55,508 nt of DNA. Origin: Planctomycetota bacterium. GTDB lineage: Bacteria; Planctomycetota; Planctomycetia; Pirellulales; Pirellulaceae. The position numbers were made by a program, and so were the translations under genes. This document shows, in pieces, positions 1 through 7,785 of the stretch. The DNA is taken from the NCBI GenBank assembly GCA_017303505.1, contig JAFLCP010000036.1:1-55508 (forward strand), written 5' to 3'. A model generated the notes under the pieces. The model had not been told where the DNA came from and made no database searches. It saw only the letters and a program-made list of their open reading frames with translations. Each line of letters opens with the position of its first letter. Within the stretch, counting starts at the first letter, position 1.

Positions 1-1925
1 GCCGCAAGGGCATCCATGCCATTAAGTCGTTTCTCAACCAACGCTTTACGAGCTGGACGGATCACATATTGACCGCTGCGATCGCGCACCAAAACATCCT
101 GGAGTCGCTCTTCGAGTTCGGATGCACCGGGATGAAGTCGCGAACGCAATTCCGTGTGATAAACGAAAGCGGGCGCTGCTTCGTGGTTCAGCCATTGTTT
201 CAAGACTTCGATCGTTTCGGAGGAACAGTCCAGATTGGCGGCAGTGTCTTTGAATACTTGAGAGATTTCTTGGATGTCAAAAATGCTGGCCTGGACACTT
301 TGAGCATACTTCTTCCAAAGTGGAGCAGTAGTCGATTTGACGCTCGCTTGGCCGTCGTTACGATCGAAGTTTTGTTCAATAAACTGTTGCCAAATCTGGT
401 CTGGGGTTAGGTTGACATTGGCATCTTGTGCGGCAATCGCAGCGCGGTCTTTCATGAGCAGTTGGCCTGCTGGCGTCTGCAAAAGTTCTACGAAGCGCTT
501 CAACTTTTCATCTTCATCGACTCGAATTTGGGCAACATAGTTTTTCAAATCTGGCAAGTCTGAGTCATCCGTCTCGTCTGACTCGACAGCAGCCTCTGTT
601 TCGTCTAGGGGTTCGTTGGTATTCGCTGGTGCTTCATTCTCTGCGGCGGTTGCTGGCGAATCTATTGCATCCTCTTGCAGCGGTGACATGGCATTCAATG
701 CCTTGGTTGGTTGTAGTTGCCATTGGATACCACCTGCCAGCACAATGATCGAAAAGAGAGATAACCATAAGGTGCGTTTCAGCCACGTATCTTTTGCCAA
801 CGAGGGTGATACGAGTCGGTGAATTCGCTGAAAGGTTGGACCGCCGGTTACTGCCAAGGTGAGATAGGCTCGGGCTGGTTGTTGGGATTCGGTTGCGACG
901 AGAAGTGCCTTAGCAAGTTCGGTGACACGGCTGGGAGATTCTTTGGCAAGGAGATTGTCGCAAGCCCATTCCGCACTTTCATCGAAGCGTGAAGCGGCGA
1001 GCCAAGCGAGCGGATTAAACCAGTGGCACGCCACAATCAAGCGAGCGCAGAAGGCCTTCCATAAGTCACCACGTCTCAGATGGCAGAGTTCATGATGCAA
1101 CACTGCTACTCGTTCTGTTTCGGAGAGTTTATTCCACAGACCTACGGGAACTACAACCTGATAGCCTTTTGGTGTCCAGCACAAGAAGGGACCGAGCTCG
1201 CGATGCACGCTCAGCTTGATCGGTTGGCGAATATTGAGCTCAACGAGCAATTGTTGTAATTCGCGACTCCATTTAGGGCGAGCCGCTTTGGTTTGACGCA
1301 AGGTGGCAGTTAAGATTCGATAGTTGGCATAGAGGCGAATAGCAACGCAAAGCAATCCTGTAAACCAAATGTACGCCAGCCAGCGGAGCCAGGGGATATG
1401 GCGAAGTTTCTCGCTAGACCAAGCCAACCCAGTGGTGATAAGGCTGGGCGTTGCAGCGGTTGGCTTTTCAGTCCGACCTTCATGCATTCCGAGCGAGCTG
1501 GGCGATTTTGTGTCACCCTTTGAGCGAACCGAATCGGACGATGTCAGAAGTGGATGCGCGGCCTCCCATTTGGGCAACGAAGAAGTAGGTTGAGTCTCGA
1601 TTTCACTTGACGATTGAATGGAAACTACTTCTGGGTTTGACGCGTCAGTCGCAGGCTCAGCGATAGCGATGTTATCTGTGGGAGCGATGCTTGGTGGGGA
1701 CGTTGCTGCAGGTGACGTGAGAAGTGGCAGCCAGCCGAATGAAGGAATCGAAAATTGAAAAGACCAAGGAACGAGTACTAACCCTTGCAGCAGCACCAAT
1801 CCCCAAGCCATTCGATGCCAGCGCGGATGGTGCAGTGGCGTCCACGCCATCAGCGCCCAAACCAGTGTCCCGGTTAAGCTCAATACAAATGTGGCTCGCA
1901 GCAGCAGATAAAGATAAGGTTCCAT
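1..1925 (-). CDS. M56 family (BlaR1-like) membrane metallopeptidase, 3' end cut by window
   Basis: This is an integral-membrane zinc peptidase of the BlaR1/MecR1 type, which normally senses a signal and relieves repression by the BlaI partner encoded just upstream. About 641 residues are visible and the frame is open to the window edge, so the C-terminus is missing. Two hydrophobic segments lie in the first ~60 residues, followed by a long Ser/Pro/Thr-rich linker, another membrane segment (around WLAYIWFTGLLCVAIRLY) and then the catalytic HHELCHLRRGD at about residues 277-287, which gives the HExxH zinc motif. A further membrane helix (LWLSLFSIIVLAGG) follows the peptidase domain. The rest of the visible protein is a charged soluble tail, not a recognisable penicillin-binding sensor, so beta-lactam sensing should not be assumed. 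The ATG overlaps the blaI stop codon by one base (TAATG), which points to translational coupling. Confidence 0.88.
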   Translation of the reverse strand, partial: MEPYLYLLLRATFVLSLTGTLVWALMAWTPLHHPRWHRMAWGLVLLQGLVLVPWSFQFSIPSFGWLPLLTSPAATSPPSIAPTDNIAIAEPATDASNPEVVSIQSSSEIETQPTSSLPKWEAAHPLLTSSDSVRSKGDTKSPSSLGMHEGRTEKPTAATPSLITTGLAWSSEKLRHIPWLRWLAYIWFTGLLCVAIRLYANYRILTATLRQTKAARPKWSRELQQLLVELNIRQPIKLSVHRELGPFLCWTPKGYQVVVPVGLWNKLSETERVAVLHHELCHLRRGDLWKAFCARLIVACHWFNPLAWLAASRFDESAEWACDNLLAKESPSRVTELAKALLVATESQQPARAYLTLAVTGGPTFQRIHRLVSPSLAKDTWLKRTLWLSLFSIIVLAGGIQWQLQPTKALNAMSPLQEDAIDSPATAAENEAPANTNEPLDETEAAVESDETDDSDLPDLKNYVAQIRVDEDEKLKRFVELLQTPAGQLLMKDRAAIAAQDANVNLTPDQIWQQFIEQNFDRNDGQASVKSTTAPLWKKYAQSVQASIFDIQEISQVFKDTAANLDCSSETIEVLKQWLNHEAAPAFVYHTELRSRLHPGASELEERLQDVLVRDRSGQYVIRPARKALVEKRLNGMDALA

Positions 1926-2329
1926 TAGGCTTTACCTCCATTCTCTTGCTTGAAGCGTTGTTCGGCTTCGCGAATTAACTTTTTGAGTTCGCTGAGTTCG
2001 TCGCTGGTCAGCGAAGCACCTTGAACGAGATGAGCAACCAGCGGTACTACGGAACCGGGCGACATCGTTTCGACCACACGATTGAGTTGGTTTTCTCGGA
2101 CATCGTCCGGTTCGATGACTGCGGAGTAACCGGTCGGGGACTTACCCTGTTTGACCTTTTCGACCCAGCCTTTATCGACTAAACGATTGAGTCGTGTTTG
2201 GACGGTGGTGTAACCGATATCTCTGCCGAGTCGTTCGTGAACTTCGGAGAGAGATAAAGTTCCGTGCTCCCACAGCAATTGGAGCAATTCAAGTTCCCCA
2301 TCCTTGGGAAGTGGCGTGGGTTGAGACAT
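1925..2329 (-). CDS. BlaI/MecI/CopY family transcriptional repressor
   Basis: This 134-residue protein is a winged-helix repressor of the BlaI/MecI family, which binds short dyads as a dimer and is inactivated through a partner M56 peptidase. Residues ~8-75 match the family winged helix (ELELLQLLWEHGTLSLSEV, then YTTVQTRLNRLVDKGWV). The C-terminal half is the helical dimerisation region (LVAHLVQGASLTSDELSELK). Length is normal for the family. The stop codon overlaps the start of the peptidase gene, so the two form an operon. The upstream region contains two operator-like dyads, consistent with autoregulation. The family assignment is firm; the inducing signal and the other target genes are unknown. 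Confidence 0.93.
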   Translation of the reverse strand: MSQPTPLPKDGELELLQLLWEHGTLSLSEVHERLGRDIGYTTVQTRLNRLVDKGWVEKVKQGKSPTGYSAVIEPDDVRENQLNRVVETMSPGSVVPLVAHLVQGASLTSDELSELKKLIREAEQRFKQENGGKA

Positions 2330-2389
2330 CGAAGGACCTTTCCGATGTGGAATGTGACGTCGGTAGATTTCGCTTGAACTCAGTTGATT

Positions 2390-2426
2390 TATGACTCTTG
2401 TAGTAATTTATACGACGACTGTAGTA
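2390..2426. promoter_or_regulatory. Two putative BlaI-type operator dyads
   Basis: Two 16-bp sites fit the pattern TACnACnnnnGTnGTA used by BlaI/MecI repressors. The site at 2411-2426 reads TACGACGACTGTAGTA and keeps all symmetric positions. The site at 2390-2405 reads TATGACTCTTGTAGTA and has one deviation. Their centres are 21 bp apart, about two helical turns, so two dimers could bind the same face of the DNA. They lie 61-97 bp upstream of the repressor start codon. That they are operators is inferred from pattern and position. Confidence 0.65.
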
Positions 2427-2684
2427 AGTCAATAGAAAAAGCTGGCGAATCAAGGCGGATTGATACTAACGCCTTATTTGGTTGCTTAAGGAAAGGGTGT
2501 GACTCTGCGAACGTGACTACTTAATTCGTGGGGGGCGGAGGTCGAAATGGGATCGGTTAGGCGACTTTGCGATTGGACCGTGCTTTTTGCGAGCATTATG
2601 GAATGCTACCGACGATGTTTCGGTGTTTCCGGCGAATCTGTTAGGCGATAAGATACAACGATCAATAGAGCAAGGAGGTTAGGT

Positions 2685-2921
2685 ATGGGCCAAGCGAGTT
2701 CAATTAGAATCGAGACGCGCGCTGTGCAAGAATTAGCGGAATGGAAAGCGCTGTTCGCTGAGCAGGTCGCTGCAAAAGCAAGAGAATTGTTTGAGCTAAG
2801 TGATTCCGCTGAATGCATAACAATAGGTCACTACCGCGAAGCAGCATTGTTTGCTGTACAAGTATTGGCGAACGCAATTCAGAATACGGGCGAGAGCGAT
2901 GGGCGGAAAGAAGCAGCCTGA
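2685..2921 (+). CDS. Small helical protein, first gene of HNH cassette
   Basis: This 78-residue protein is not recognised. It starts at an ATG preceded by a near-perfect Shine-Dalgarno (AAGGAGGT at 2672-2679), the strongest in the neighbourhood, so translation is likely. The sequence predicts a mainly helical protein: a helix around AVQELAEWKALFAEQVAAK, an extended stretch CITIGHY and a final hydrophobic helix around EAALFAVQVLANAI. There is no signal peptide or membrane segment. Its 3' end overlaps the start of the next gene by 23 nt, and that gene in turn overlaps the HNH gene, so the three are almost certainly one transcript. It could be a small DNA-binding or antitoxin-like partner, but nothing in the sequence proves this. 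Confidence 0.7.
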   Translation: MGQASSIRIETRAVQELAEWKALFAEQVAAKARELFELSDSAECITIGHYREAALFAVQVLANAIQNTGESDGRKEAA

Positions 2922-3381
2922 TCAGAACAATAGAACGCTCCCTGAGGATGCGAGCGATTGGATTCGTCAATTCGTCAAGCATCTCGAAATCACATTGGCT
3001 GACAATGCACATGAGCTTGCATCAAATGCAAGTCTATCGGACTTGAGTCTAGTCGCAATTCGCGCCCTTAAGGTGACCTTACGCGATTCCGGTCTCGATG
3101 ACCGACAGATTCTAGGGCTCTTTGGGCAGGTTGCCTTGGAGTCAAGCGTTCCTACACGACATCCGAAGTGGACAGCCGAGCTGAACAAGCGGAGGTTTGA
3201 GCTTATTGATGGTGATATTCAAGGAACACTCACGGGCGAGGAGCAACTTGAATTGGCGGGATTAACGCAGATGATGCGCGAGCATGTTGATGCGGAAGTC
3301 AATTTGTCCATTGACCTTGCAAAAAAGTTACACAGTTACCTCAATGACATTGGACCAGCGGACACAGGATCTGGGCTGTGA
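2899..3381 (+). CDS. Hypothetical protein, second gene of HNH cassette
   Basis: This 160-residue soluble protein is of unknown function. The chosen ATG (2899) lies inside the end of the upstream gene after a GAGAG sequence; a TTG further upstream would only add residues that look like frame-shadow sequence. The N-terminal half is helical. The C-terminal half carries the pattern RRFELIDGDIQGTLTGEEQ followed by LELAGLTQMM, a short motif I associate, from memory only, with small planctomycete and cyanobacterial proteins encoded beside HNH nucleases. Its TGA stop overlaps the GTG start of the HNH gene (GTGA). The tight overlap suggests the two products are made in matched amounts and may act together. 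Confidence 0.72.
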   Translation: MGGKKQPDQNNRTLPEDASDWIRQFVKHLEITLADNAHELASNASLSDLSLVAIRALKVTLRDSGLDDRQILGLFGQVALESSVPTRHPKWTAELNKRRFELIDGDIQGTLTGEEQLELAGLTQMMREHVDAEVNLSIDLAKKLHSYLNDIGPADTGSGL

Positions 3382-3971
3382 TCTTTGATTATCCGGTACC
3401 TCGTTTGGAAAGAAAACATGGGCCGGAGGGGTATTCGGCCTACGAATCCTATCGACCTTGGTTACGCGATGAGTTTGTATTTCGTTGTGTTTATTGTCTC
3501 AAGCGTGAAATGTGGGGGCAGGCTACTGCGGAATTCGAGCTCGATCATTTTCAGCCACAATCGCTCGTTCCTGAGCGTGCTCTCGATTACCTTAACCTTG
3601 TTTATGCGTGCAGGCGTTGTAACTCCGTAAAGCAAGATCAGGCGATCGCCGATCCATTGATTTTGCTCTCATCTAAAACTGTCTGCGTGATGTTAGATGG
3701 TACGATCGTAGGTACAAGTCTCGATTCAAAGCGGCTTATCGCGCAAATGGATCTGAATTCACCGGCCCTGTGCCGTTGGCGCGTCATTTGGATGAGGATC
3801 GTTGAGCTAGCCAAACAACGTGATACTTTCCTCTACCAACAGATTACAGGTTTTCCGCCGGACTTACCTAATCTTGGGGTATTGCGTCCTCCCCTGAATT
3901 CTCGACCCGAAGGGCTCGCAAGTAGTTGGTATACAATGCAACAAAAAGGTGAACTGCCAGCGGAGTATTGA
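3378..3971 (+). CDS. HNH endonuclease family protein
   Basis: This 197-residue protein has an HNH nuclease core at residues ~36-85. A zinc-knuckle pair is visible (C37-x-x-C40 and C78-x-x-C81), with the catalytic-type D56-H57 in ELDHFQPQ, N73 in YLNLVYAC and N82 in CRRCNSVK. These are all the residues expected for an active HNH fold with a structural zinc. The N-terminus is rich in aromatic and charged residues and the C-terminal ~110 residues are not recognised. The start is GTG, overlapping the upstream stop by four bases. It ends the three-gene cassette and is convergent with the antiporter gene. A restriction, defence or mobile-element role is possible, but no methyltransferase or integrase is nearby. 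Confidence 0.85.
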   Translation: MIFDYPVPRLERKHGPEGYSAYESYRPWLRDEFVFRCVYCLKREMWGQATAEFELDHFQPQSLVPERALDYLNLVYACRRCNSVKQDQAIADPLILLSSKTVCVMLDGTIVGTSLDSKRLIAQMDLNSPALCRWRVIWMRIVELAKQRDTFLYQQITGFPPDLPNLGVLRPPLNSRPEGLASSWYTMQQKGELPAEY

Positions 3972-4059
3972 ATCATCTGCACTCAGGGGGAGTTACGATT
4001 GATTGAATCTGCTCGCGAAAGCAAGTGGCAATACAGGTCGATAAAGCGACTATTGGTAT

Positions 4060-5775
4060 TCACGTCTGTGGTTGCTCTTCGACTTTTTTGCCGACGAGAA
4101 AAACTACCGCGATCATCGCAATAGTCCCTAAGATCAGTAGTAGCCAGGCTGGCGCACCAAACCCTAATGGCAAGGTGCCGCATAGAATCGAGATCGCACC
4201 AACGGCGAGTGCATAGGGCATTTGAGTTCTGGCGTGAGCGATTAGGTCGCAATCGGAAGCTCGAGCGGATAACACTGTTGTGTCGGAAATCGGCGAGCAA
4301 TGATCTCCGAAAATCGCGCCGGCTAAAACGCTGCCGATGCTGGCGACCATAATCGGGTCATGCACTTTTGCCGCCGGATCCATATCGCCCAACATGGCCC
4401 ACAAAGTTTGGATCGTCAACGGTATCACCAGGCTCATCGTGCCCCAGCTTGTACCTGTCGAAAACGCAATTCCGCATGCGAGAACGAATGTAATCGTAGG
4501 CATCCAACCGAGTGAAACTTTATCGCTGATGAGATTCGCCAAATACGTTCCGGTGCCGAGAAAGTCTTTGCCTGCTAAGCGGCTTAGGGTCCAAGCAAGC
4601 CACAAGATGACAAGTGCGGGTAGCACATGTAGGAAGCCTGAAACGAGACCCTTCTGAATTTCGGAAGCATTTAGCAAGCGTCCGAACTGAGACATCAGGA
4701 TAATGGTGACTAAGCCAGCGAGACTTCCATAGAGCAAGGCAATATAGGAATTGCCATTTCCAAAAAGCGTGGCCCAGTATTTCCAGCCCGTTAAGGCATT
4801 CAGTTGCTCGATGTCACTTCCCGCCAGGCCTGTTTGGATCAGCAGCGTGAAGACGACTAACAATGTGATGCCGATGGGTAAAAATGCATGCCACACACTT
4901 CCTTGCTTTACTTCAACATGATCGATATCGCCGTGAGGTTTTCCGGGTGGTTCGACCAATGCTTTGCGTTCTGCAGTTAACATCGAACCGAAGTCGCGAT
5001 TGAGGAAAGCGATGAGAAATACAAAGATCAGCATGAAGATCACATAAAAGCGACTTGGAATCGTTTCGACAAAAATGGTAAAGGCTTCGCCTCCGAGTTG
5101 ATGCCCAACATTTTCAAAGCCTGAGGCAATCGCTGAGATCTCGGTCGCGACCCAAGTGCTTACCAGGGCTAAGCCGGAGACAGGAGCGGCGGTGCTATCG
5201 ACAATGAAGGAGAGCTTTTCCCGCGAGATCTTGAGCCGATCCGTAACGGGTCGCATAGTGGACCCCAATAGTAACGTGTTGGCATAGTCATCGATGAAAA
5301 TGATCAAGCCGAGTACATAAGTGAGTACTTGGCCACTCCGCCGTCCTCTCGCTAGAGGCGAGAGCCATTTGACGATGGCTTCCATGCCCCCACACGCATG
5401 GATTAACGAAATTTGCATGCCAAGAATGACGGTGAAAAACAGAACGCGGAGATGGTCGCCATCAGCTAGGTTGTGCCACAGGTGGCCTTCAAATAGGTCT
5501 ACAATCCATGACGCTAAGGTGCCTTTTGTGGCCGCCTCTGCGGGAGCTTCTGTAGCAGGTGTTTCGGTAGCGGCAGTCTCGGCCGGTTTGGTGTCAGCGA
5601 CCGCTGTCGCAGCAGGTTGAGGCTCAGCGACATTGCGCGGGGCAAAGTTCAGAATGAGTGTGCCGGCAACGATGCCCAGCAATAGCGAAGGAACAACTCG
5701 GCGCGTCGAAATAGCGAGCACAATGGTTAGAACGGGAGGAATAACAGACCACCAACCAAAAGGACTTTCTGACAC
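4060..5775 (-). CDS. NhaC-family Na+/H+ antiporter
   Basis: This 571-residue multi-spanning inner-membrane protein belongs to the NhaC antiporter family, which exchanges Na+ (or another ion or organic substrate) for protons. Family hallmarks include IFIDDYANTLLLGSTMRP, SFIVDSTAAPVSGLALVSTW, FSTGTSWGTMSLVIPL and GDHCSPISDTTVLSA. Start is GTG at 5775 with a GGGAG Shine-Dalgarno a few bases upstream. Between the first two hydrophobic N-terminal helices and the next domain there is an insertion of ~40 residues (about residues 50-88) made almost entirely of Ala, Thr, Pro and Glu. It is probably an exposed loop. The gene stands alone between the HNH cassette and the histidine kinase. Some NhaC relatives carry malate/lactate or amino acids, so the substrate is not certain. 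Confidence 0.9.
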   Translation of the reverse strand: MSESPFGWWSVIPPVLTIVLAISTRRVVPSLLLGIVAGTLILNFAPRNVAEPQPAATAVADTKPAETAATETPATEAPAEAATKGTLASWIVDLFEGHLWHNLADGDHLRVLFFTVILGMQISLIHACGGMEAIVKWLSPLARGRRSGQVLTYVLGLIIFIDDYANTLLLGSTMRPVTDRLKISREKLSFIVDSTAAPVSGLALVSTWVATEISAIASGFENVGHQLGGEAFTIFVETIPSRFYVIFMLIFVFLIAFLNRDFGSMLTAERKALVEPPGKPHGDIDHVEVKQGSVWHAFLPIGITLLVVFTLLIQTGLAGSDIEQLNALTGWKYWATLFGNGNSYIALLYGSLAGLVTIILMSQFGRLLNASEIQKGLVSGFLHVLPALVILWLAWTLSRLAGKDFLGTGTYLANLISDKVSLGWMPTITFVLACGIAFSTGTSWGTMSLVIPLTIQTLWAMLGDMDPAAKVHDPIMVASIGSVLAGAIFGDHCSPISDTTVLSARASDCDLIAHARTQMPYALAVGAISILCGTLPLGFGAPAWLLLILGTIAMIAVVFLVGKKVEEQPQT

Positions 5776-5968
5776 GAGATTCTCCCACGCTGTTGAAGCG
5801 GATCGATTGTTGCTGACTGGTTGCTATCCAGCGAAAAGCAATCACTTTCGCCATTCCCTGGCAAGTGACCGCGAACGGACGTAGCAAATTCGGAAACGCT
5901 TGTTTGTTAAGCAACAAAGTACTCTGTCAGCACACCAAATTAAAGCTATCTCAGGAAAAAAGATCGAT

Positions 5969-6970
5969 CTAGCTGGGACGCTGATTCCGTGACAACGGGA
6001 TGCTAAGTTTTGCCAGGCAGCCCGCTCCAGCTTGGCTTGTGAGTGTCAGTTCGGCTCGAAGGGCTTTGGCAAAATGATTGGCTTTGCAAAGACCCAAGCC
6101 AATACCTCGACCTGCATCACGTCCACTATAGAACGGGTCCATCGCATGTTGGCGAGAATCCACAGAAAGTCCGTGTCCAGTATCTTGGATGGAGAATTCG
6201 CAATGGGATTTGCTGAGGCCTAAGCGAGCGACAATGGTGCCGTGTGCCCCCAAAGCTTCAAGGCTGTTTTGAATCAGGATGTCTAAAATCGAAATGACGA
6301 GATCTCGGTCGCTGTAAATGAAGGGGGCATCTGAGGGAGTGTGTACTTTCCATTCCACGTGCGAAGTTCCCGCTTGCACAAACGTCTCGACTGTGGTTTG
6401 TAAAAGTTGAACGGGATCGAGCCACTCCCAAGAAATGGTCGGGGTTTTGGCGCATTGCATGAAGTCCCCCAGCATTTCGAAAGCTCGTTGGCATTGATCG
6501 ACGATGTTTCCCAGCAATTGTTTCTCTTTCTCGTTGCGAGCTTGTGGGAGAAGCAATTGAGCGCGGGTTGAAATGTTGGCTAAGGGATTGTTGATTTCAT
6601 GGCTTAAGCCATACGCGAGGTTGTAGAGCATATCTCGTTGGCTCTTCGCAACTTCAGCGGCAAAGTTCTGTCGCAGCAAGCGATTTTGAATAGCTTGATG
6701 CATCGCATCGGCAATTCCCTCAGCAACGAATGCGGGGGTGCTAAGTAAACGCTCATGTAGGGATTGGCAGATGGGCAGCAACGAACCAGGCGTGGAAGTT
6801 GGGTAGGCTGGTTGCAGCAACCATTGCTTAAAACAGAGATCCACTTCCAAGAGTTGCAGTAGTTCTGTTTCGTTGAGCAGCGTGGGTTGATTGAGGTTTG
6901 CTTCCCAACGCCGAATCGCATGCAATAACTGAAGTTGCGTCGATTCGAGGAACATACCCTGATGGGTCAT
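5969..6970 (-). CDS. Soluble sensor histidine kinase
   Basis: This 333-residue protein carries the full histidine-kinase catalytic core. The H-box GLSHEINNPLANI puts the phospho-accepting histidine at about residue 124. The N-box (ILIQNSLEAL), G1-type motif (DTGHGLS) and G2-type motif (GRGIGLGLC) all follow. There is no signal peptide or membrane helix, and the first ~110 residues are helical with no recognised PAS or GAF domain. It is therefore a cytoplasmic kinase that reads an internal signal or a protein partner. The response-regulator gene lies 221 bp upstream on the same strand, but a hairpin terminator lies between them, so pairing is plausible and not proven. Confidence 0.88.
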   Translation of the reverse strand: MTHQGMFLESTQLQLLHAIRRWEANLNQPTLLNETELLQLLEVDLCFKQWLLQPAYPTSTPGSLLPICQSLHERLLSTPAFVAEGIADAMHQAIQNRLLRQNFAAEVAKSQRDMLYNLAYGLSHEINNPLANISTRAQLLLPQARNEKEKQLLGNIVDQCQRAFEMLGDFMQCAKTPTISWEWLDPVQLLQTTVETFVQAGTSHVEWKVHTPSDAPFIYSDRDLVISILDILIQNSLEALGAHGTIVARLGLSKSHCEFSIQDTGHGLSVDSRQHAMDPFYSGRDAGRGIGLGLCKANHFAKALRAELTLTSQAGAGCLAKLSIPLSRNQRPS

Positions 6971-7041
6971 GATATGCTCGGATGGGAAGGGAAAAGAGGT
7001 GGGAATGCGGTCACATAGATGAGTTATACGGGGAAGAAAAC

Positions 7042-7062
7042 GGGGTGAAGACTATTCACCCC
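7042..7062 (-). terminator. Intrinsic terminator downstream of response regulator
   Basis: A perfect 8-bp stem (GGGGTGAA at 7042-7049 and TTCACCCC at 7055-7062) encloses a 5-nt loop. Read on the minus strand it is followed by GTTTTCTTC, a short T-rich tail. It lies about 130 nt after the response-regulator stop codon and before the histidine kinase. Confidence 0.65.
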
Positions 7063-7110
7063 ATTTTGAATTCAAACAACGAACGTGCAACGAGCAGTGG
7101 CACTGTTTCA

Positions 7111-7137
7111 ACAGTCACATAATTTACATGTCACTGT
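7111..7137. repeat. Inverted repeat, ACAGTCACAT / ATGTCACTGT
   Basis: Two 10-bp arms (7111-7120 and 7128-7137) match with one mismatch around a 7-nt AT-rich centre. The element sits about 55 nt downstream of the response-regulator stop. It could be a regulator binding site for the downstream histidine-kinase gene or part of a 3' structure. Confidence 0.45.
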
Positions 7138-7191
7138 ATGAGTACGTGTTACTGCATCGGTCGCCGTTTCGTTTGTCTGTTGACAGTACGA

Positions 7192-7785
7192 TTAGGTTGC
7201 AACAGGGCGATCGATTTCTAGCAAATCGCATGATCGTTCAATCAAGCGATCAACTTGGAATGGTTTTTGGATAAAGTCGTTGGCACCTGCTTCTTTGAGG
7301 TCTGCCACTTTATCTTGTTCGATCATACCCGAGATGCAGATGATCTTGACCATATCCAGCGATTCATCGCTGCGAACACGTTGGCAAACTTCTTTGCCGT
7401 TGATGTCGGGCAGCATGACATCGAGAATAACAAGGTCAGGACGGAACTCTTTGACTTTCATCCCGGCATCGAAACCGTTGTTAGCGGTTCGGATATCGAA
7501 ACGTCCATCGCGATCAAAGGCTTCCGACATCAATTCAATGAGTTCAGCATCGTCATCGACGATCAGCAATTTCTTCTTGCCGCTTTCTAGAGCGTCCGTA
7601 GGAATGCCGTTGTCCTTCATGAAGTTGAACAACTGATCCCGCGGAATTCGGCGGAAGCGACTACCTGGAACTCGAAATCCCTTGAGCGTTCCGTTGTCAA
7701 AGCAGCGAATGATGGTTTGCTGACTGACTTTGCAGATCTTGGCTGCTTCGCCCGTGGTAAATACAGTCTTACTGGACACCGACAT
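7192..7785 (-). CDS. Response regulator with N-terminal excisionase/MerR-type HTH
   Basis: This 197-residue protein has an unusual order for a response regulator: a helix-turn-helix first, then the receiver. Residues ~9-55 form an excisionase/MerR-like DNA-binding domain (FTTGEAAKICKVSQQTIIRC, then LKGFRVPGSRFRRIP). Residues ~72-190 form a CheY-like receiver with acidic pocket DDD (77-79), phospho-acceptor D122 in VILDVMLPD, a Ser in CISGM and the conserved Lys in FIQKPF. I chose the ATG at 7785 because GGAGGG lies immediately upstream; an in-frame start eight codons earlier lacks such a site. It likely binds DNA under control of phosphorylation, with the nearby soluble histidine kinase as a candidate partner. 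Confidence 0.9.
   Translation of the reverse strand: MSVSSKTVFTTGEAAKICKVSQQTIIRCFDNGTLKGFRVPGSRFRRIPRDQLFNFMKDNGIPTDALESGKKKLLIVDDDAELIELMSEAFDRDGRFDIRTANNGFDAGMKVKEFRPDLVILDVMLPDINGKEVCQRVRSDESLDMVKIICISGMIEQDKVADLKEAGANDFIQKPFQVDRLIERSCDLLEIDRPVAT

Noticed and set aside
1-2329. Beta-lactam resistance locus
   Set aside because: A BlaI/M56 pair is present but there is no beta-lactamase or penicillin-binding sensor in view.
2851-2898. TTG start 16 codons upstream for the second cassette gene
   Set aside because: The extra residues (rich in Arg and aromatic residues) look like the other-frame image of the upstream gene.
3378-3971. Restriction-modification system
   Set aside because: An HNH nuclease is present, but no methyltransferase or specificity gene lies nearby.
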